A stretch of DNA of 64,000 bases, from positions 62,001 to 126,000 of the forward strand of contig JAUNNN010000001.1 in NCBI GenBank assembly GCA_030531435.1, read 5' to 3'. The notes beneath the pieces are model-generated. The model worked only from the letters and a program-made list of their open reading frames with translations. It had not been told where the DNA came from and did no database searches. Origin of the DNA: Lachnospiraceae bacterium (GTDB lineage Bacteria; Bacillota; Clostridia; Lachnospirales; Lachnospiraceae). Position numbers and translations under genes: made by a program. Shown one piece after another: positions 43,566-53,379 of this stretch; positions within the stretch are counted from its first letter, which is position 1, and each line of letters opens with the position of its first letter.

Positions 43566-45050
43566 TTACTTGAAAGGATTCTCTTCTGGATATGGAACTG
43601 ATGCTGGTCTGTTGTAACCAATTTCATCAACTTCAACACCGATGTACTTAAATACTTCGTAAAGAGCCTTTCCGTAGTGACCGAATGCAACTGCACCATG
43701 ATGTGGGAAGTTCTTTTCGATTAAGAAGTAACGGTAGAAACGTCCCATCTCCTTAATAGCGAATACACCGATACCACCAAATGACTGTGTAGCAACTGGA
43801 AGAACTTCACCTTCAGCAAGGTATGCACGAAGAATGTTATCTGCTGTTGACTGAAGTCTGAAGAATGTGATATCACCAGGAGCGATATCTCCTTCAAGTG
43901 TTCCCTGTGTAACTTCTACAGGAAGGTTTCTAGCCATGATCTTCTGGTACTTCATTTCGAAGTTAGCAAGCTTCTTTGAGCATGTATTTCCACAGTGGAA
44001 TCCCATGAATGTATCTGTAAGCTTGTAATCGAACTTGCCTTCGATTGACTGCTTGTACATATCCTTTGGTACAGAGTTATTGATATCAAGAAGAGTAACG
44101 ATATCGTCTGATACACACTGTCCGATGAACTCTGAAAGACATCCGTAAATATCAACTTCACATGATACAGGAATTCCCATACCTGTTAAACGGCTGTTAA
44201 CGTAGCAAGGAACGAATCCGAACTGTGTCTGGAATGCAGGCCAGCACTTACCAGCGATTGCAACGTATTTTCTGTATCCCTTATGAGCATCGATCCAGTC
44301 AAGGAGTGTTAACTCATACTGAGCAAGCTTAGCAAGGATTTCTGGCTTCTTGTTACCAGCACCAAGCTCTTCTTCCATTTCTTTAACCTTTGCAGGGATT
44401 CTCTCATCACCAGCATGCTTATTGAATGCTTCGAATAAGTCAAGCTCTGAGTTCTCTTCGATTTCAACACCAAGGTTGTAAAGCTGCTTAATAGGAGCGT
44501 TACAAGCAAGGAAGTTAAGAGGACGAGGACCAAATGATATAATCTTAAGATCCTTAAGAGCTGCGATTGCACGAGCGATTGGAACGAACTCGTTGATCAT
44601 CTTAGCGCAATCCTCAGCATCACCAACTGGGTACTCTGGGATGTATGCCTTGATGTTACGAAGCTTTAAGTTGTAGCTTGCGTTAAGCATACCACAGTAA
44701 GCATCTCCTCTACCGTCTGCAAGCTCACCGATGTTATCTTCAGCTGCTGCTACGAACATTACAGGGCCATCGAAATGCTTAGCAAGTAATGTTTCTGAAA
44801 TTTCTGGACCAAAGTTTCCAAGATATACGCAAAGAGCGTTACATCCAGCCTTCTTAATATCCTCAAGAGCGTTAACCATATCGATTTCTGACTCGATAAT
44901 TGTAACTGGACACTCGTAAATGTCTGATGCATCATACTTTGCAGCATAAGCCTTGCAAAGAGCTTCTCTTCTTGAGATTGTAAGTGATGCTGGGAAACAG
45001 TCACGTGATACACCTACAACACCAATTTTAACTTTTGGCATGTTAATCAT
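43566..45050 (-). CDS. L-fucose/L-arabinose isomerase-family protein
   Basis: 494 residues. VKIGVVGVSRDCFPASLTISRREAL at the start and FGGIGVFAIKEMGRFYRYFLIEKNFPHHGAVAFGHYGKAL near the end match the fucose isomerase-like fold, whose C-terminal His residues bind the metal. It should interconvert an aldose and ketose; the exact sugar is open because this family is diverse. It is 98 bp after the DUF4867 gene and shares its operon. GGAGGAAAAAACA sits before the ATG. Confidence 0.82.
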   Translation of the reverse strand: MINMPKVKIGVVGVSRDCFPASLTISRREALCKAYAAKYDASDIYECPVTIIESEIDMVNALEDIKKAGCNALCVYLGNFGPEISETLLAKHFDGPVMFVAAAEDNIGELADGRGDAYCGMLNASYNLKLRNIKAYIPEYPVGDAEDCAKMINEFVPIARAIAALKDLKIISFGPRPLNFLACNAPIKQLYNLGVEIEENSELDLFEAFNKHAGDERIPAKVKEMEEELGAGNKKPEILAKLAQYELTLLDWIDAHKGYRKYVAIAGKCWPAFQTQFGFVPCYVNSRLTGMGIPVSCEVDIYGCLSEFIGQCVSDDIVTLLDINNSVPKDMYKQSIEGKFDYKLTDTFMGFHCGNTCSKKLANFEMKYQKIMARNLPVEVTQGTLEGDIAPGDITFFRLQSTADNILRAYLAEGEVLPVATQSFGGIGVFAIKEMGRFYRYFLIEKNFPHHGAVAFGHYGKALYEVFKYIGVEVDEIGYNRPASVPYPEENPFK

Positions 45051-45148
45051 TGTTTTTTCCTCCTTATGAATAAATCATATTAATTTTTGTTTTTATTTAA
45101 ACGGTTTGTTCCGTCTAATTCTTTACTACCAATAAATCTTTGACCTGA

Positions 45149-45781
45149 TTAGATCATGTCTGCTATATCAACATTCACACCTGTAAGGCCAACGTACGCT
45201 CCATCCTTTGCTTCAGCAGCATCTTCATGAGCTAATAACCACTTATTGCAAGCTGTCATCCACTTATCTTCCTCATTAGAAGGTGTAAGTGCAGGAACTG
45301 CACCATTTGTACCCTTTGGAAGAGCAATAACAACCTTAAAGCCTTCACCCTTCTTTGCTGAACATGGTGCATAGTGAAGTGATGTAGCATAAACTTCAAC
45401 TACCTGGCCAGCCTTAGCATAGAAAGCTTTAACCTTTGATGTATCTAACTTTCCATCGATGATATCATCTTCCTTTGCAAGAAGAAGAATAAAATCTCTT
45501 GAGCCAATATTAAGCTCGCTGTCACGGTGGTACTCAAGGCAGTTAAGCTTTGTATTATGACCATTACAATATCCTAACTGAATTGGCATTCCACCATATG
45601 CATTGTTCTGTAATAATCCAAATGCATCTGTGTACTCAAGGTCTGCACAGCTCATAACATATTCAACGCCCTCTGGAAGAGGTGTCTTATCTTCAAGAGC
45701 TTTTACAAGACTTGTTACATCGTAATCGAGAACTCTGCCATATGCAGCAAATTCAGGATCAGTAACCTTTAAAATCTCCAT
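45149..45781 (-). CDS. DUF4867-family protein, cupin-like
   Basis: 210 residues from ATG at 45781, preceded by AGGAGTTAC; the longer frame begins with an unlikely hydrophobic stretch. It reads MEILKVTDPEFAAYGRVL, with HRDSELNIGSRDFILLLAKEDDI and VEVYATSLHYAPCSAKK, which suggest a cupin-like, metal-binding barrel. DUF4867 genes are commonly paired with isomerases, so a sugar isomerase or mutarotase role is plausible but not shown. A strong promoter lies upstream. Confidence 0.75.
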   Translation of the reverse strand: MEILKVTDPEFAAYGRVLDYDVTSLVKALEDKTPLPEGVEYVMSCADLEYTDAFGLLQNNAYGGMPIQLGYCNGHNTKLNCLEYHRDSELNIGSRDFILLLAKEDDIIDGKLDTSKVKAFYAKAGQVVEVYATSLHYAPCSAKKGEGFKVVIALPKGTNGAVPALTPSNEEDKWMTACNKWLLAHEDAAEAKDGAYVGLTGVNVDIADMI

Positions 45782-45840
45782 TTTTGTAACTCCTTTCATA
45801 AGAAACAGGAATAGTTTAATCACTAAACTAACTATGTAAA

Positions 45841-45881
45841 ATAATAGCATTTTTATCAACCTTAGTCAATAAAAATGCTAT
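45841..45881 (-). promoter_or_regulatory. Promoter overlapped by a perfect 13-bp inverted repeat
   Basis: Minus strand: TTGACT (45869-45864), 17 bp, TATTAT (45846-45841). ATAGCATTTTTAT (45844-45856) and ATAAAAATGCTAT (45869-45881) are perfect inverted copies with 12 bp between. This could be an operator for the isomerase operon or the terminator of the ABC transporter genes just upstream. Confidence 0.75.
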
Positions 45882-45932
45882 TTCATTTGTTTGATTATTT
45901 TGTGAATTTAGTTGATATTTCTACTAACTACA

Positions 45933-46844
45933 CTATCTTGAGCCTTTGTCGTAAGATACTCCAAGTGCTCGTGGTGCATGGGTTTTCTTTGAGAAGAAAA
46001 TCAACATAATTAAAGTAAGTACATATGGAAGAATCATAATAAGATCCTGATATGAACTTGGAAGCTCTGCAATCTGTACTATCTGATATCCTGCACTTCT
46101 TGCAAATCCAAACAAGAAGCATGCAAATAATGTAGGCATTACATTCCAGTTACCGAAAATAAGTGCTGCAATGGCAAGATATCCATATCCTGAATAAATA
46201 TTTGATGAGAAGTTTGATGAAATTGAATATGCATAACATATTCCACCAAGTCCTGCAAATCCGCCACCAAGACTCACTGCAATATACCTTATTTTTGCAA
46301 CATTTACACCCGCTGCATCAACAGCCTGAGGATTATCACCACAAGCTCTTAAATACATTCCAAATGTAGTTTTATACATTACAAACCATGCAACTGCAAC
46401 TACTGCAACAATTATATATTCGAATGTATAAAGCCCAAATACCTTAGGCGCAATGTTTAATACAAACTTATCAGATGACGCACCAAAAACTGCAAGGTTT
46501 AAATATTTTGTAAAATATGCAGTAAGTGCCATAGCAAAGATATTTATAACTACACCACTTATTACCTGGTTTGCTTTAAATCTAATACACATAAGTGCAT
46601 GAATAAGAGCAAATAATGCACCACCAACAAATGAAATTATAAGTGCTACGTAGTATGGAACATCACTTCCCTTCATACTCTGCTGAAGCACAAGTGCAAT
46701 AAATGCACCGCAAAATGCACCAAATCCCTGGAAACCTTCAACAGCAAGGTTTGTTACACCACTTCTTTCACTAAAAATCCCACTTAATGCCATAGCAAGT
46801 AATGGAAGAGAAAATGCCAAACCATTCAAAATTATTGTACTCAT
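45933..46844 (-). CDS. BMP-type ABC transporter permease, second subunit
   Basis: 303 residues, about eight to ten membrane helices. MSTIILNGLAFSLPLLAMALSGIFSERSGVTNLAVEGFQGFGAF is typical of the BPD_transp_2 (NupQ/YufQ) permeases that take up nucleosides or simple sugars. The coupling helix region GDNPQAVDAAGVNVAKIRYIAVSLGGGFAGL contacts the ATPase. It overlaps the upstream permease by four bases. Confidence 0.88.
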   Translation of the reverse strand: MSTIILNGLAFSLPLLAMALSGIFSERSGVTNLAVEGFQGFGAFCGAFIALVLQQSMKGSDVPYYVALIISFVGGALFALIHALMCIRFKANQVISGVVINIFAMALTAYFTKYLNLAVFGASSDKFVLNIAPKVFGLYTFEYIIVAVVAVAWFVMYKTTFGMYLRACGDNPQAVDAAGVNVAKIRYIAVSLGGGFAGLGGICYAYSISSNFSSNIYSGYGYLAIAALIFGNWNVMPTLFACFLFGFARSAGYQIVQIAELPSSYQDLIMILPYVLTLIMLIFFSKKTHAPRALGVSYDKGSR

Positions 46845-47986
46845 GATCTCTCCTCCTTTACTGTATTGGCTGCAACTATTTCATCGCGTTTTCTGTTAAC
46901 AATTAATTTTATGTATGATGAACATGCACTAAATACAAGAATTACACCACTAATAACCTTTGCAATTTCAAACTCTACACCTGATGATGAAGTCATGTAT
47001 GTACTTCCTGCATCAAGTCCGCTTATAAAGAATGACGAAAGAATAATACCAAATGGATTATTATTTCCAAGTAATGATACGGCAATTGAGTCAAAGCCTG
47101 TACTTATAAGCGTATTTGGCTGAATTGATCCAACATATCCAAGATGATACGTAACACCTGCAAGTCCTGCAAGTCCACCTGAAATAACCATTGCTAGGAT
47201 AATATTCTTTCCAACGTTAATTCCAGAATATTTAGCAGCATTTCTGCTAAGTCCTACAGCCTTTATTTCAAATCCTGTTTTTGTCTTTTCCATAAGAATA
47301 TATATGATTACTACTGCAAGTATTGCCACAATAAAGCCAAGTGGAATAGTCATCTTGTAGTCGCCTACTCTTACCTTTAATAGTGAAAGTCTGGCAGATG
47401 GGTTAATTAATACAGACTGTCTGGATACTGGATCAACGTAATAAGTATTAATAAAGAATGTAATTATATATCTGAATATATAGTTAATCATAATCGTGGA
47501 TACTACTTCATTAATATTAAATTGATATTTTAAATATCCTACTAAACCGCCTACAAGAGCACCAACTATAAATCCGATTAGTACAACTAAAGGTCTTGCA
47601 ACAAAAGCATTTAATTCACTATATCCAACAAGTATTGTTGAAATAAATCCCGCTGCCATCATCTGACCAGAAATACCAATATTAAATAATCCTGCCTTCA
47701 TTGATACTGCAAAAGAAAGCGCAGCAAGAATCATTGGTGTTACGTAGTTTACAAACTCCATGAAGTCTGTAATCATACCTTTTTTACCACCATAGGAAGG
47801 CTTCTTTGCAAGGCCACAACCCTGAAGGATATTGTAATAAGCCTTGAATGGGTTACTTCCTGTAATTGCAATTATTATTCCACCAACAATAAGTCCAATA
47901 AGTATGGCTAGAACTGGTATTGTAAAGCTCTGCCTTTTCTCATCACCTATAATACTGATAAAGATAGATTTTTTCTTTTTATTCAT
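46841..47986 (-). CDS. BMP-type ABC transporter permease, first subunit
   Basis: 381 residues with about nine helices. It belongs to BPD_transp_2 (NupP/YufP type), with GLFNIGISGQMMAAGF and AVGLSRNAAKYSGINVGKNIILAMVISGGLAGLAGV. It pairs with the next permease to form the channel. It overlaps the ATPase gene by eight bases and the second permease by four, so the three are one translational unit. Confidence 0.88.
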   Translation of the reverse strand: MNKKKKSIFISIIGDEKRQSFTIPVLAILIGLIVGGIIIAITGSNPFKAYYNILQGCGLAKKPSYGGKKGMITDFMEFVNYVTPMILAALSFAVSMKAGLFNIGISGQMMAAGFISTILVGYSELNAFVARPLVVLIGFIVGALVGGLVGYLKYQFNINEVVSTIMINYIFRYIITFFINTYYVDPVSRQSVLINPSARLSLLKVRVGDYKMTIPLGFIVAILAVVIIYILMEKTKTGFEIKAVGLSRNAAKYSGINVGKNIILAMVISGGLAGLAGVTYHLGYVGSIQPNTLISTGFDSIAVSLLGNNNPFGIILSSFFISGLDAGSTYMTSSSGVEFEIAKVISGVILVFSACSSYIKLIVNRKRDEIVAANTVKEERS

Positions 47987-49514
47987 TGTGTCCTACCCCC
48001 ATCATATATTCTCCAACTTCATTAACAGAAAGTGTGTGTGTTGGCGCGATATTCTGTATTTTTCCATTGTAGATAACAGCAATTGTATCAGCGCAGTTCA
48101 TTATTTCATCAAGCTCTAATGAAATAAGTAAAATTGCTTTTCCTGCATCTCTTTCAGCAATAATTTTCTTTCTGATATTTTCAATAGCTCCAATATCAAG
48201 ACCACGAGTTGGCTGAACAAAAATTATAAGATCAGCATTTAATTCAATTTCCCTTGCGATGATTGCTTTCTGCTGGTTACCACCACTCATGGATCTTACT
48301 ATTGTTTTCTCACCCTGTCCGCTTCTAATATCTTCTCTTTCAATTAATAAATTTGCATGATTTGAAATTTCTGAAGCATTCAAGAATCCCTTCTTATCAG
48401 AATATGGATGTTTATGATGTTTCTTTAATATAAGGTCTTCTGCAAGAGAGAAATCCATAATAAGACCACAATTATGTCTGTCCTCAGGAATATATGCTAT
48501 TCCTGACTCAACTCTATTTTTAATGGACTCTTTTGTAATATCTTTTCCTTTTAAATAGATATTTCCAGATGAAATAGGAATAGTACCTGCAATGGCATCC
48601 GCTATTTCTACCTGACCATTACCTGATACACCAGCAATGGCAAATATTTCTCCCTTATGAATAGTAAATGATGCATCTTCCACAAGCTTAAGCTTATTCT
48701 GATTAATTACAGTAACATTCTGAACCTTAAGCACCTCTTCACCAAAGTTTGCAGGGCTCTTATCAACAGTAAATGAAACCTCACGACCAACCATGAGATT
48801 AGCCATAGTTTTAGTTGGTGTATCCTTAACATCAAGAATATCTATAAGCTTTCCTCTATTTAATATTGCACATCTATCTGCAACCTGCTTTATTTCATCA
48901 AGCTTATGAGTAATAAGAATAATTGTCTTACCACCATCTCTAAGACCACGAATAATATCAAGAAGTGAATTTATTTCCTGTGGAGTGAGCACTGCTGTTG
49001 GCTCATCAAAAATAAGAATCTCTGCCTCTCTGTAAAGCATTTTAAGTATTTCTACTCTCTGCTGTGTCGATACAGGGATATCAGAAATCACATCTGTAGG
49101 ATTTACATCAAGGCCATATTTTTTAGAAAGCTCTGCAACCTCTTCATTAGCTCTTTTTATATCAACAACAGGTATTCCAAGAATCTTTTTTACAGGTTCT
49201 GTACCCATAATAATATTTTCTGTAATTGTATAGTTTGAAACAAGTTTGAAATGCTGGTGAACCATACCAATGTTAAGCTCAGTAGCTTTATTTGGTGATG
49301 TGATTTGGACTTTTTCACCACGAATGTAAATTTCTCCCTCATCTGGCTCATACATACCAAAAAGCATACTCATAAGCGTAGACTTTCCAGCACCATTTTC
49401 TCCAAGGAGGGCAAATATTTCACCTTTTTTAATTGAAATAGAAACATCACTATTTGCTACGATTCCAGGAAATCGCTTTGTGATATTTTTCATCTCGACT
49501 ATGTATTCAGACAT
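47979..49514 (-). CDS. BMP-type ABC transporter ATPase, tandem domains
   Basis: 511 residues with two ATPase domains. The first has Walker A GENGAGKST and Walker B LIFDEPTAVLTPQE, and its signature VSTQQRVEILK is atypical. The second has an atypical Walker A (GVSGNGQVE), signature MSGGNQQK and VQPTRGLDIGA, as in NupO/YufO and RbsA. It energises import of nucleosides or sugars. No substrate-binding lipoprotein gene is adjacent: the upstream neighbour is a wall hydrolase. The binding protein must be encoded elsewhere. Confidence 0.9.
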   Translation of the reverse strand: MSEYIVEMKNITKRFPGIVANSDVSISIKKGEIFALLGENGAGKSTLMSMLFGMYEPDEGEIYIRGEKVQITSPNKATELNIGMVHQHFKLVSNYTITENIIMGTEPVKKILGIPVVDIKRANEEVAELSKKYGLDVNPTDVISDIPVSTQQRVEILKMLYREAEILIFDEPTAVLTPQEINSLLDIIRGLRDGGKTIILITHKLDEIKQVADRCAILNRGKLIDILDVKDTPTKTMANLMVGREVSFTVDKSPANFGEEVLKVQNVTVINQNKLKLVEDASFTIHKGEIFAIAGVSGNGQVEIADAIAGTIPISSGNIYLKGKDITKESIKNRVESGIAYIPEDRHNCGLIMDFSLAEDLILKKHHKHPYSDKKGFLNASEISNHANLLIEREDIRSGQGEKTIVRSMSGGNQQKAIIAREIELNADLIIFVQPTRGLDIGAIENIRKKIIAERDAGKAILLISLELDEIMNCADTIAVIYNGKIQNIAPTHTLSVNEVGEYMMGVGHNE

Positions 49515-49550
49515 GACCTTCTCCTTAATATTTCATGAATAAATAACATT

Positions 49551-50702
49551 TTAATAGAATACGTGACCACCAATAATCTGTCCATTTATTTCAGGAATGA
49601 CTGTTCTAAAGTATAAACAGTTTCCAACAGGTGTTGACCCATTCATTGCATCATCAGCAGCCTGGTAACACTGTGCATTTGCTCCTGTAGCAAGTCTTGC
49701 AGCAAGTCTTCCGCTGGCTACTGGTGAGAACTGTTTATTCTGATAAATAACACCTACCATAGAATTTGGATAGGCAGCACTTCTCATACGGTTAACTACA
49801 ACTGCTCCAACTGCAACCTGTCCTTCGTATGGCTGGTTACCTGCTTCGCAGTAAATAAGACATGCAAGCAAATCACGATCACCCTCTTCATAGGTGAGCT
49901 CGGATACATCTCTCCATGCCATCTGAGCAGCTCTTCTTGACATTGCCTGTTCTTCTGCAAGCTGTTTCTTAAGTGCAGTAAGATTTTCTTCCTGTGCTTT
50001 TAACTCAGCTTCGTAGGCAGCTTCTTCAAGCTCTGCAACAGAAATAGCACCATCTCTTGCTGCTATCTGACCAGATGTCGATGATACTATTGAAGACACC
50101 TTACTCTGTTCTGCAGCAGCCTGTTCTCTAAGAACATCAAGCTCAGCTTTCTCATTTTCAAGTACAGCCTTCTTTTCCTGAACTGCCTCTCTAAGCTCAA
50201 TAAGTGATGCAAAAACCTTCTGATCATAGGCTTCTGTTTCTTTAATGTACTCAGCTTTGTTCAAGAAATCGCCATAGCTTTTTGCTGTAAGAAAGCTCTG
50301 CAACATTGATGGCTCTCCAGATTCATAAACATGTTTGATTCTCTTTTTCATTAAATCATATTGTTTATTTTCATTCTGAATAGCAACATCAATTTCACCC
50401 TGAGTAACGTCGATTTCTGCAAGCTTTGAATCTATTCTTGCTTCTAACTCCTCAAGGTTTTCACTTATATCTGTAAGGTCTGCATTTAGCTGATCGAGAT
50501 AGCCTTTTAACTGCTTTCTCTCATCCTCTAGCGCTTCTTTTTTATCAGATACAGCTTCTTTCTGAGCTTCTGTCTGCTTTTTGACTTCCTCAGCTTTTTT
50601 AATTTTTTCAGATGTTGTTTCGGCTACAACTTTACATGGAAACAGCTGCGCCAAAAGCGCGGCTGCCACCAAAAGGGCACCGAATTTCATCTTATTTCTC
50701 AT
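49551..50702 (-). CDS. Secreted coiled-coil wall hydrolase (SleB/CwlJ type)
   Basis: 383 residues. A signal peptide ending near AVAETT is followed by a long Glu/Lys coiled coil (about 30-260) and a C-terminal hydrolase_2 (SleB) domain: ERDLLACLIYCEAGNQPYEGQVAVGAVVVNRM, with the catalytic glutamate in YCEAGN, and QFSPVASGRL to the end. This combination occurs in wall-remodelling proteins of Firmicutes, where the coiled coil may bind partners. Its role in sporulation cannot be assumed. Start is 12 bases after the dCMP deaminase stop. Confidence 0.87.
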   Translation of the reverse strand: MRNKMKFGALLVAAALLAQLFPCKVVAETTSEKIKKAEEVKKQTEAQKEAVSDKKEALEDERKQLKGYLDQLNADLTDISENLEELEARIDSKLAEIDVTQGEIDVAIQNENKQYDLMKKRIKHVYESGEPSMLQSFLTAKSYGDFLNKAEYIKETEAYDQKVFASLIELREAVQEKKAVLENEKAELDVLREQAAAEQSKVSSIVSSTSGQIAARDGAISVAELEEAAYEAELKAQEENLTALKKQLAEEQAMSRRAAQMAWRDVSELTYEEGDRDLLACLIYCEAGNQPYEGQVAVGAVVVNRMRSAAYPNSMVGVIYQNKQFSPVASGRLAARLATGANAQCYQAADDAMNGSTPVGNCLYFRTVIPEINGQIIGGHVFY

Positions 50703-50714
50703 TCTATACCCAAC

Positions 50715-51200
50715 TTATACTTCTATCTCTAACACTCTTCCACTTGGTTTGTACTTATAGTACTTTATACCAGCAGCATCAAGCATTCTCTTAGATGCTC
50801 TAACACCTGCTGTTTCACCATATTTGTCAGAATCATAACATATTGTTTTAATCCCTGACTGAATAATTGCTTTAGCGCATTCATTACATGGAAATAACGT
50901 AACGTAAAGCTTTGAGCCCTCGAGACTGCCTCCGCGATAATTTAAAATCGCATTAAGCTCACTATGTGTCGTATAAAAATATTTATTATCAAATGGATCT
51001 CCATCACGACACCATGGGAATTCATCATCTGAACATCCCTTTGGAAAACCATTGTAACCCATTGATAATATTTTATGGTCATCGCTTACAATGCAGGCTC
51101 CTACCTGTGTATTAGGATCCTTTGATCTCATAGCTGAGAGCATTGCAATCCCCATAAAATATTCATCCCAAGAAATATAATCCGTTCTCTTATCGCTCAT
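50715..51200 (-). CDS. comEB: dCMP deaminase family protein (ComEB-like)
   Basis: 161 residues. The zinc site is read in HSELNAILN (His and catalytic Glu) and PCNECAKAI (two Cys). The start SWDEYFMGIAMLSAMRSKDPNTQVGACIVSD is typical. It deaminates dCMP to dUMP for thymidylate synthesis. Eight bases after upp, it lies in a nucleotide-salvage group with upp and rpiB. Confidence 0.9.
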   Translation of the reverse strand: MSDKRTDYISWDEYFMGIAMLSAMRSKDPNTQVGACIVSDDHKILSMGYNGFPKGCSDDEFPWCRDGDPFDNKYFYTTHSELNAILNYRGGSLEGSKLYVTLFPCNECAKAIIQSGIKTICYDSDKYGETAGVRASKRMLDAAGIKYYKYKPSGRVLEIEV

Positions 51201-51208
51201 TATTTCTC

Positions 51209-51838
51209 CTATTTTGTTCCAAAAATACGGTCTCCAGCATCTCCAAGACCTGGAACGATGTATGCATGATCATTAAGCTTTTCATCAAGAGCGCCAATGT
51301 AGATATCTACATCTGGATGAGCCTCTTCCATTGCCTTAACGCCTTCTGGTGCTGCAATAATGCAAAGGAAATGAATCTTCTTACATCCCTTATCCTTAAG
51401 CATCTGAATCGCTGCTGCTGCAGAACCACCTGTTGCAAGCATAGGATCTACTACAAATACTTCTCTCTTATCACAATCCTCAGGGAGCTTGCAGTAATAC
51501 TCTATTGGTAAATGTGTTTCAGGATCACGGTATAAACCAATATGACCAACCTTAGCTGTTGGAATCATTGTAAGCATTCCATCAACCATTCCAAGTCCTG
51601 CTCTTAAAATTGGAACAACAGCAAGCTTCTTTCCTTTAAGCTCTTTAACAGTTGTTTTACAAATAGGTGTTTCTATTTCAACATCCTGTAAGCCAAGGTT
51701 TCTTGTTGCTTCATAACAAATAAGCATTGCAATTTCACTTATTGTCTGTCTGAAGTCCTTTGTTCCTGTATCAGTTCTTCTGATATATCCAATCTTATGC
51801 TGAATCAATGGGTGATCCATAACTGTAACTTTTGCCAT
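51209..51838 (-). CDS. upp: Uracil phosphoribosyltransferase
   Basis: 209 residues, the normal Upp length. [28 protein letters not shown] is the family start, the PRPP loop is [20 protein letters not shown], and the uracil-binding [15 protein letters not shown] ends the protein. It salvages uracil with PRPP to UMP. The order rpiB-upp-dCMP deaminase is common in Firmicutes. Confidence 0.97.
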   Translation of the reverse strand: MAKVTVMDHPLIQHKIGYIRRTDTGTKDFRQTISEIAMLICYEATRNLGLQDVEIETPICKTTVKELKGKKLAVVPILRAGLGMVDGMLTMIPTAKVGHIGLYRDPETHLPIEYYCKLPEDCDKREVFVVDPMLATGGSAAAAIQMLKDKGCKKIHFLCIIAAPEGVKAMEEAHPDVDIYIGALDEKLNDHAYIVPGLGDAGDRIFGTK

Positions 51839-51859
51839 AACGTGCCTCCTAAAATTTAT

Positions 51860-52300
51860 TTACTGCTCTGCTTCAGCAATTTTTTTGATTCTTCTTGCGT
51901 GCTTCTCAAGTCCTGAGAATTCTGTCTTTAAAAATACATCAACTATATCAAGTGCTACTAAATGTCCAACAATAGCTGCTCCCATTGCAAGAACATTTGC
52001 ATCATTGTGTTCTCTTGTAAGTCTTGCTGATGTAAGATCAGAACATAATGCACATCTGATTCCTTTTATCTTATTAGCTGCAATAGAAATACCAATTCCT
52101 GTTGTACAAATAACTATTCCCTTATCGCACTCACCATTTGCAACAGCCTTTGCTGCAGCAATTCCAAAATCAGGATAATCGCATGAATCAAGGCTATTTG
52201 TTCCAAAATCACAAACCTCAATTCCCTGCTCCTTAAGATGAGCTACTACCTTTTCTTTTAATTCGTAACCACCATGGTCACATCCGATTGCAACTTTCAT
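51860..52300 (-). CDS. rpiB: Ribose-5-phosphate isomerase B
   Basis: 146 residues with IGCDHGGYELKEKV near the start, the active-site cysteine in ICTTGIGISIAANKIKGIRCALC and the phosphate-binding NVLAMGAAIVG. It interconverts ribose-5-phosphate and ribulose-5-phosphate, cytoplasmic. A RpiB/LacAB-type allose isomerase is possible but the context (Sua5, upp) is the usual one for rpiB. Confidence 0.95.
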   Translation of the reverse strand: MKVAIGCDHGGYELKEKVVAHLKEQGIEVCDFGTNSLDSCDYPDFGIAAAKAVANGECDKGIVICTTGIGISIAANKIKGIRCALCSDLTSARLTREHNDANVLAMGAAIVGHLVALDIVDVFLKTEFSGLEKHARRIKKIAEAEQ

Positions 52301-52325
52301 TGATTTTCTCCTTTGTATAATATAA

Positions 52326-53375
52326 TTACAGTTGGATTATTGTATGTCCTGCTGCCTTAATTAACCTATTCATTATCGCCTGACCCATGTTAGGCGTATC
52401 AAAATCCTCAGAATAAATTCTAGTAATGTCATCTGCATCAAAGTCTCTAAGAACTGCATATAATCTTCTTGCTATTGTTTCCTCATCATCCTTTGATCCA
52501 ATGTTTTGAACAACTGTAGCCTGATAATTAAGATATGTTTCATCAGTTGCTATTATTCCTACTCTTTCACCTTCAGAAAGGGCTTTCTTTGACTGAGCCT
52601 GAATATAGCTTATAACCTTCTCTGCATCACCTTTTATTATAGCCAGTTCGCCCTTTGGTGCATAGTGCTTATATTTCATTCCTGGCGCCTTAGGGGCAGA
52701 TTTTGCATCTACATTAACTATTGCCGGATCAAACTCAACTTCACCTACAAGCTTTGAAAGCCTCTTCATTGAAATATATCCAGGGCGTAAAATCATTGGA
52801 ACAGAACCTGTTAAATCAACGATTGTTGATTCAAGCCCGATTGTAGAACTTCCGCCATCAATTATCATATCTATTCTGCCACTCATATCTTCCATAACAT
52901 GAGAAGCTTTTGTAGTAGATGGTCTGCCAGATTTATTTGCTGATGGTGCTGCTACATAGCCACCTGCTTTTCTAATAAACTCAAGAGCAATTTTATTATC
53001 TGGCATTCTTACTGCAACTGTATCAAGTCCACCTGTTGTCTCATAAGGAACCTTGTCTGATTTGTTAAAAATCATTGTTAGAGGCCCTGGCCAAAGAGCA
53101 TCTGCAAGTTTTCTTGCCATATCTGGAATGTCAGATACAATACTCTCAAGTGATTCCATATCTGCTATATGAACAATTAATGGGTTGTCAGATGGTCTTC
53201 CCTTTGCTTCATATATTTTTTTTGATGAAGATGGATTAAGTGCATCTCCACCAAGGCCATATACTGTCTCTGTAGGGAATGCCACAAGACCGCCGGATTT
53301 AATTACATCACCAGCCCTTGTCATTAATTCATCATCAATATTATTTATATCAATCTCAACAAATTCTGTATTCAT
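52326..53375 (-). CDS. ywlC: L-threonylcarbamoyladenylate synthase (Sua5/YwlC)
   Basis: 349 residues, long form with a YrdC domain (about 10-200: GGLVAFPTETVYGLGGDAL, YEAKGRPSDNPLIVHI, GYVAAPSANKSGRPSTT) and a C-terminal Sua5 domain. It makes threonylcarbamoyl-AMP from threonine, bicarbonate and ATP for the t6A37 modification of ANN-decoding tRNAs. It lies 25 bp upstream of rpiB and just after the GH18 gene, a familiar Bacillota neighbourhood. Confidence 0.95.
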   Translation of the reverse strand: MNTEFVEIDINNIDDELMTRAGDVIKSGGLVAFPTETVYGLGGDALNPSSSKKIYEAKGRPSDNPLIVHIADMESLESIVSDIPDMARKLADALWPGPLTMIFNKSDKVPYETTGGLDTVAVRMPDNKIALEFIRKAGGYVAAPSANKSGRPSTTKASHVMEDMSGRIDMIIDGGSSTIGLESTIVDLTGSVPMILRPGYISMKRLSKLVGEVEFDPAIVNVDAKSAPKAPGMKYKHYAPKGELAIIKGDAEKVISYIQAQSKKALSEGERVGIIATDETYLNYQATVVQNIGSKDDEETIARRLYAVLRDFDADDITRIYSEDFDTPNMGQAIMNRLIKAAGHTIIQL

Positions 53376-53379
53376 TATC

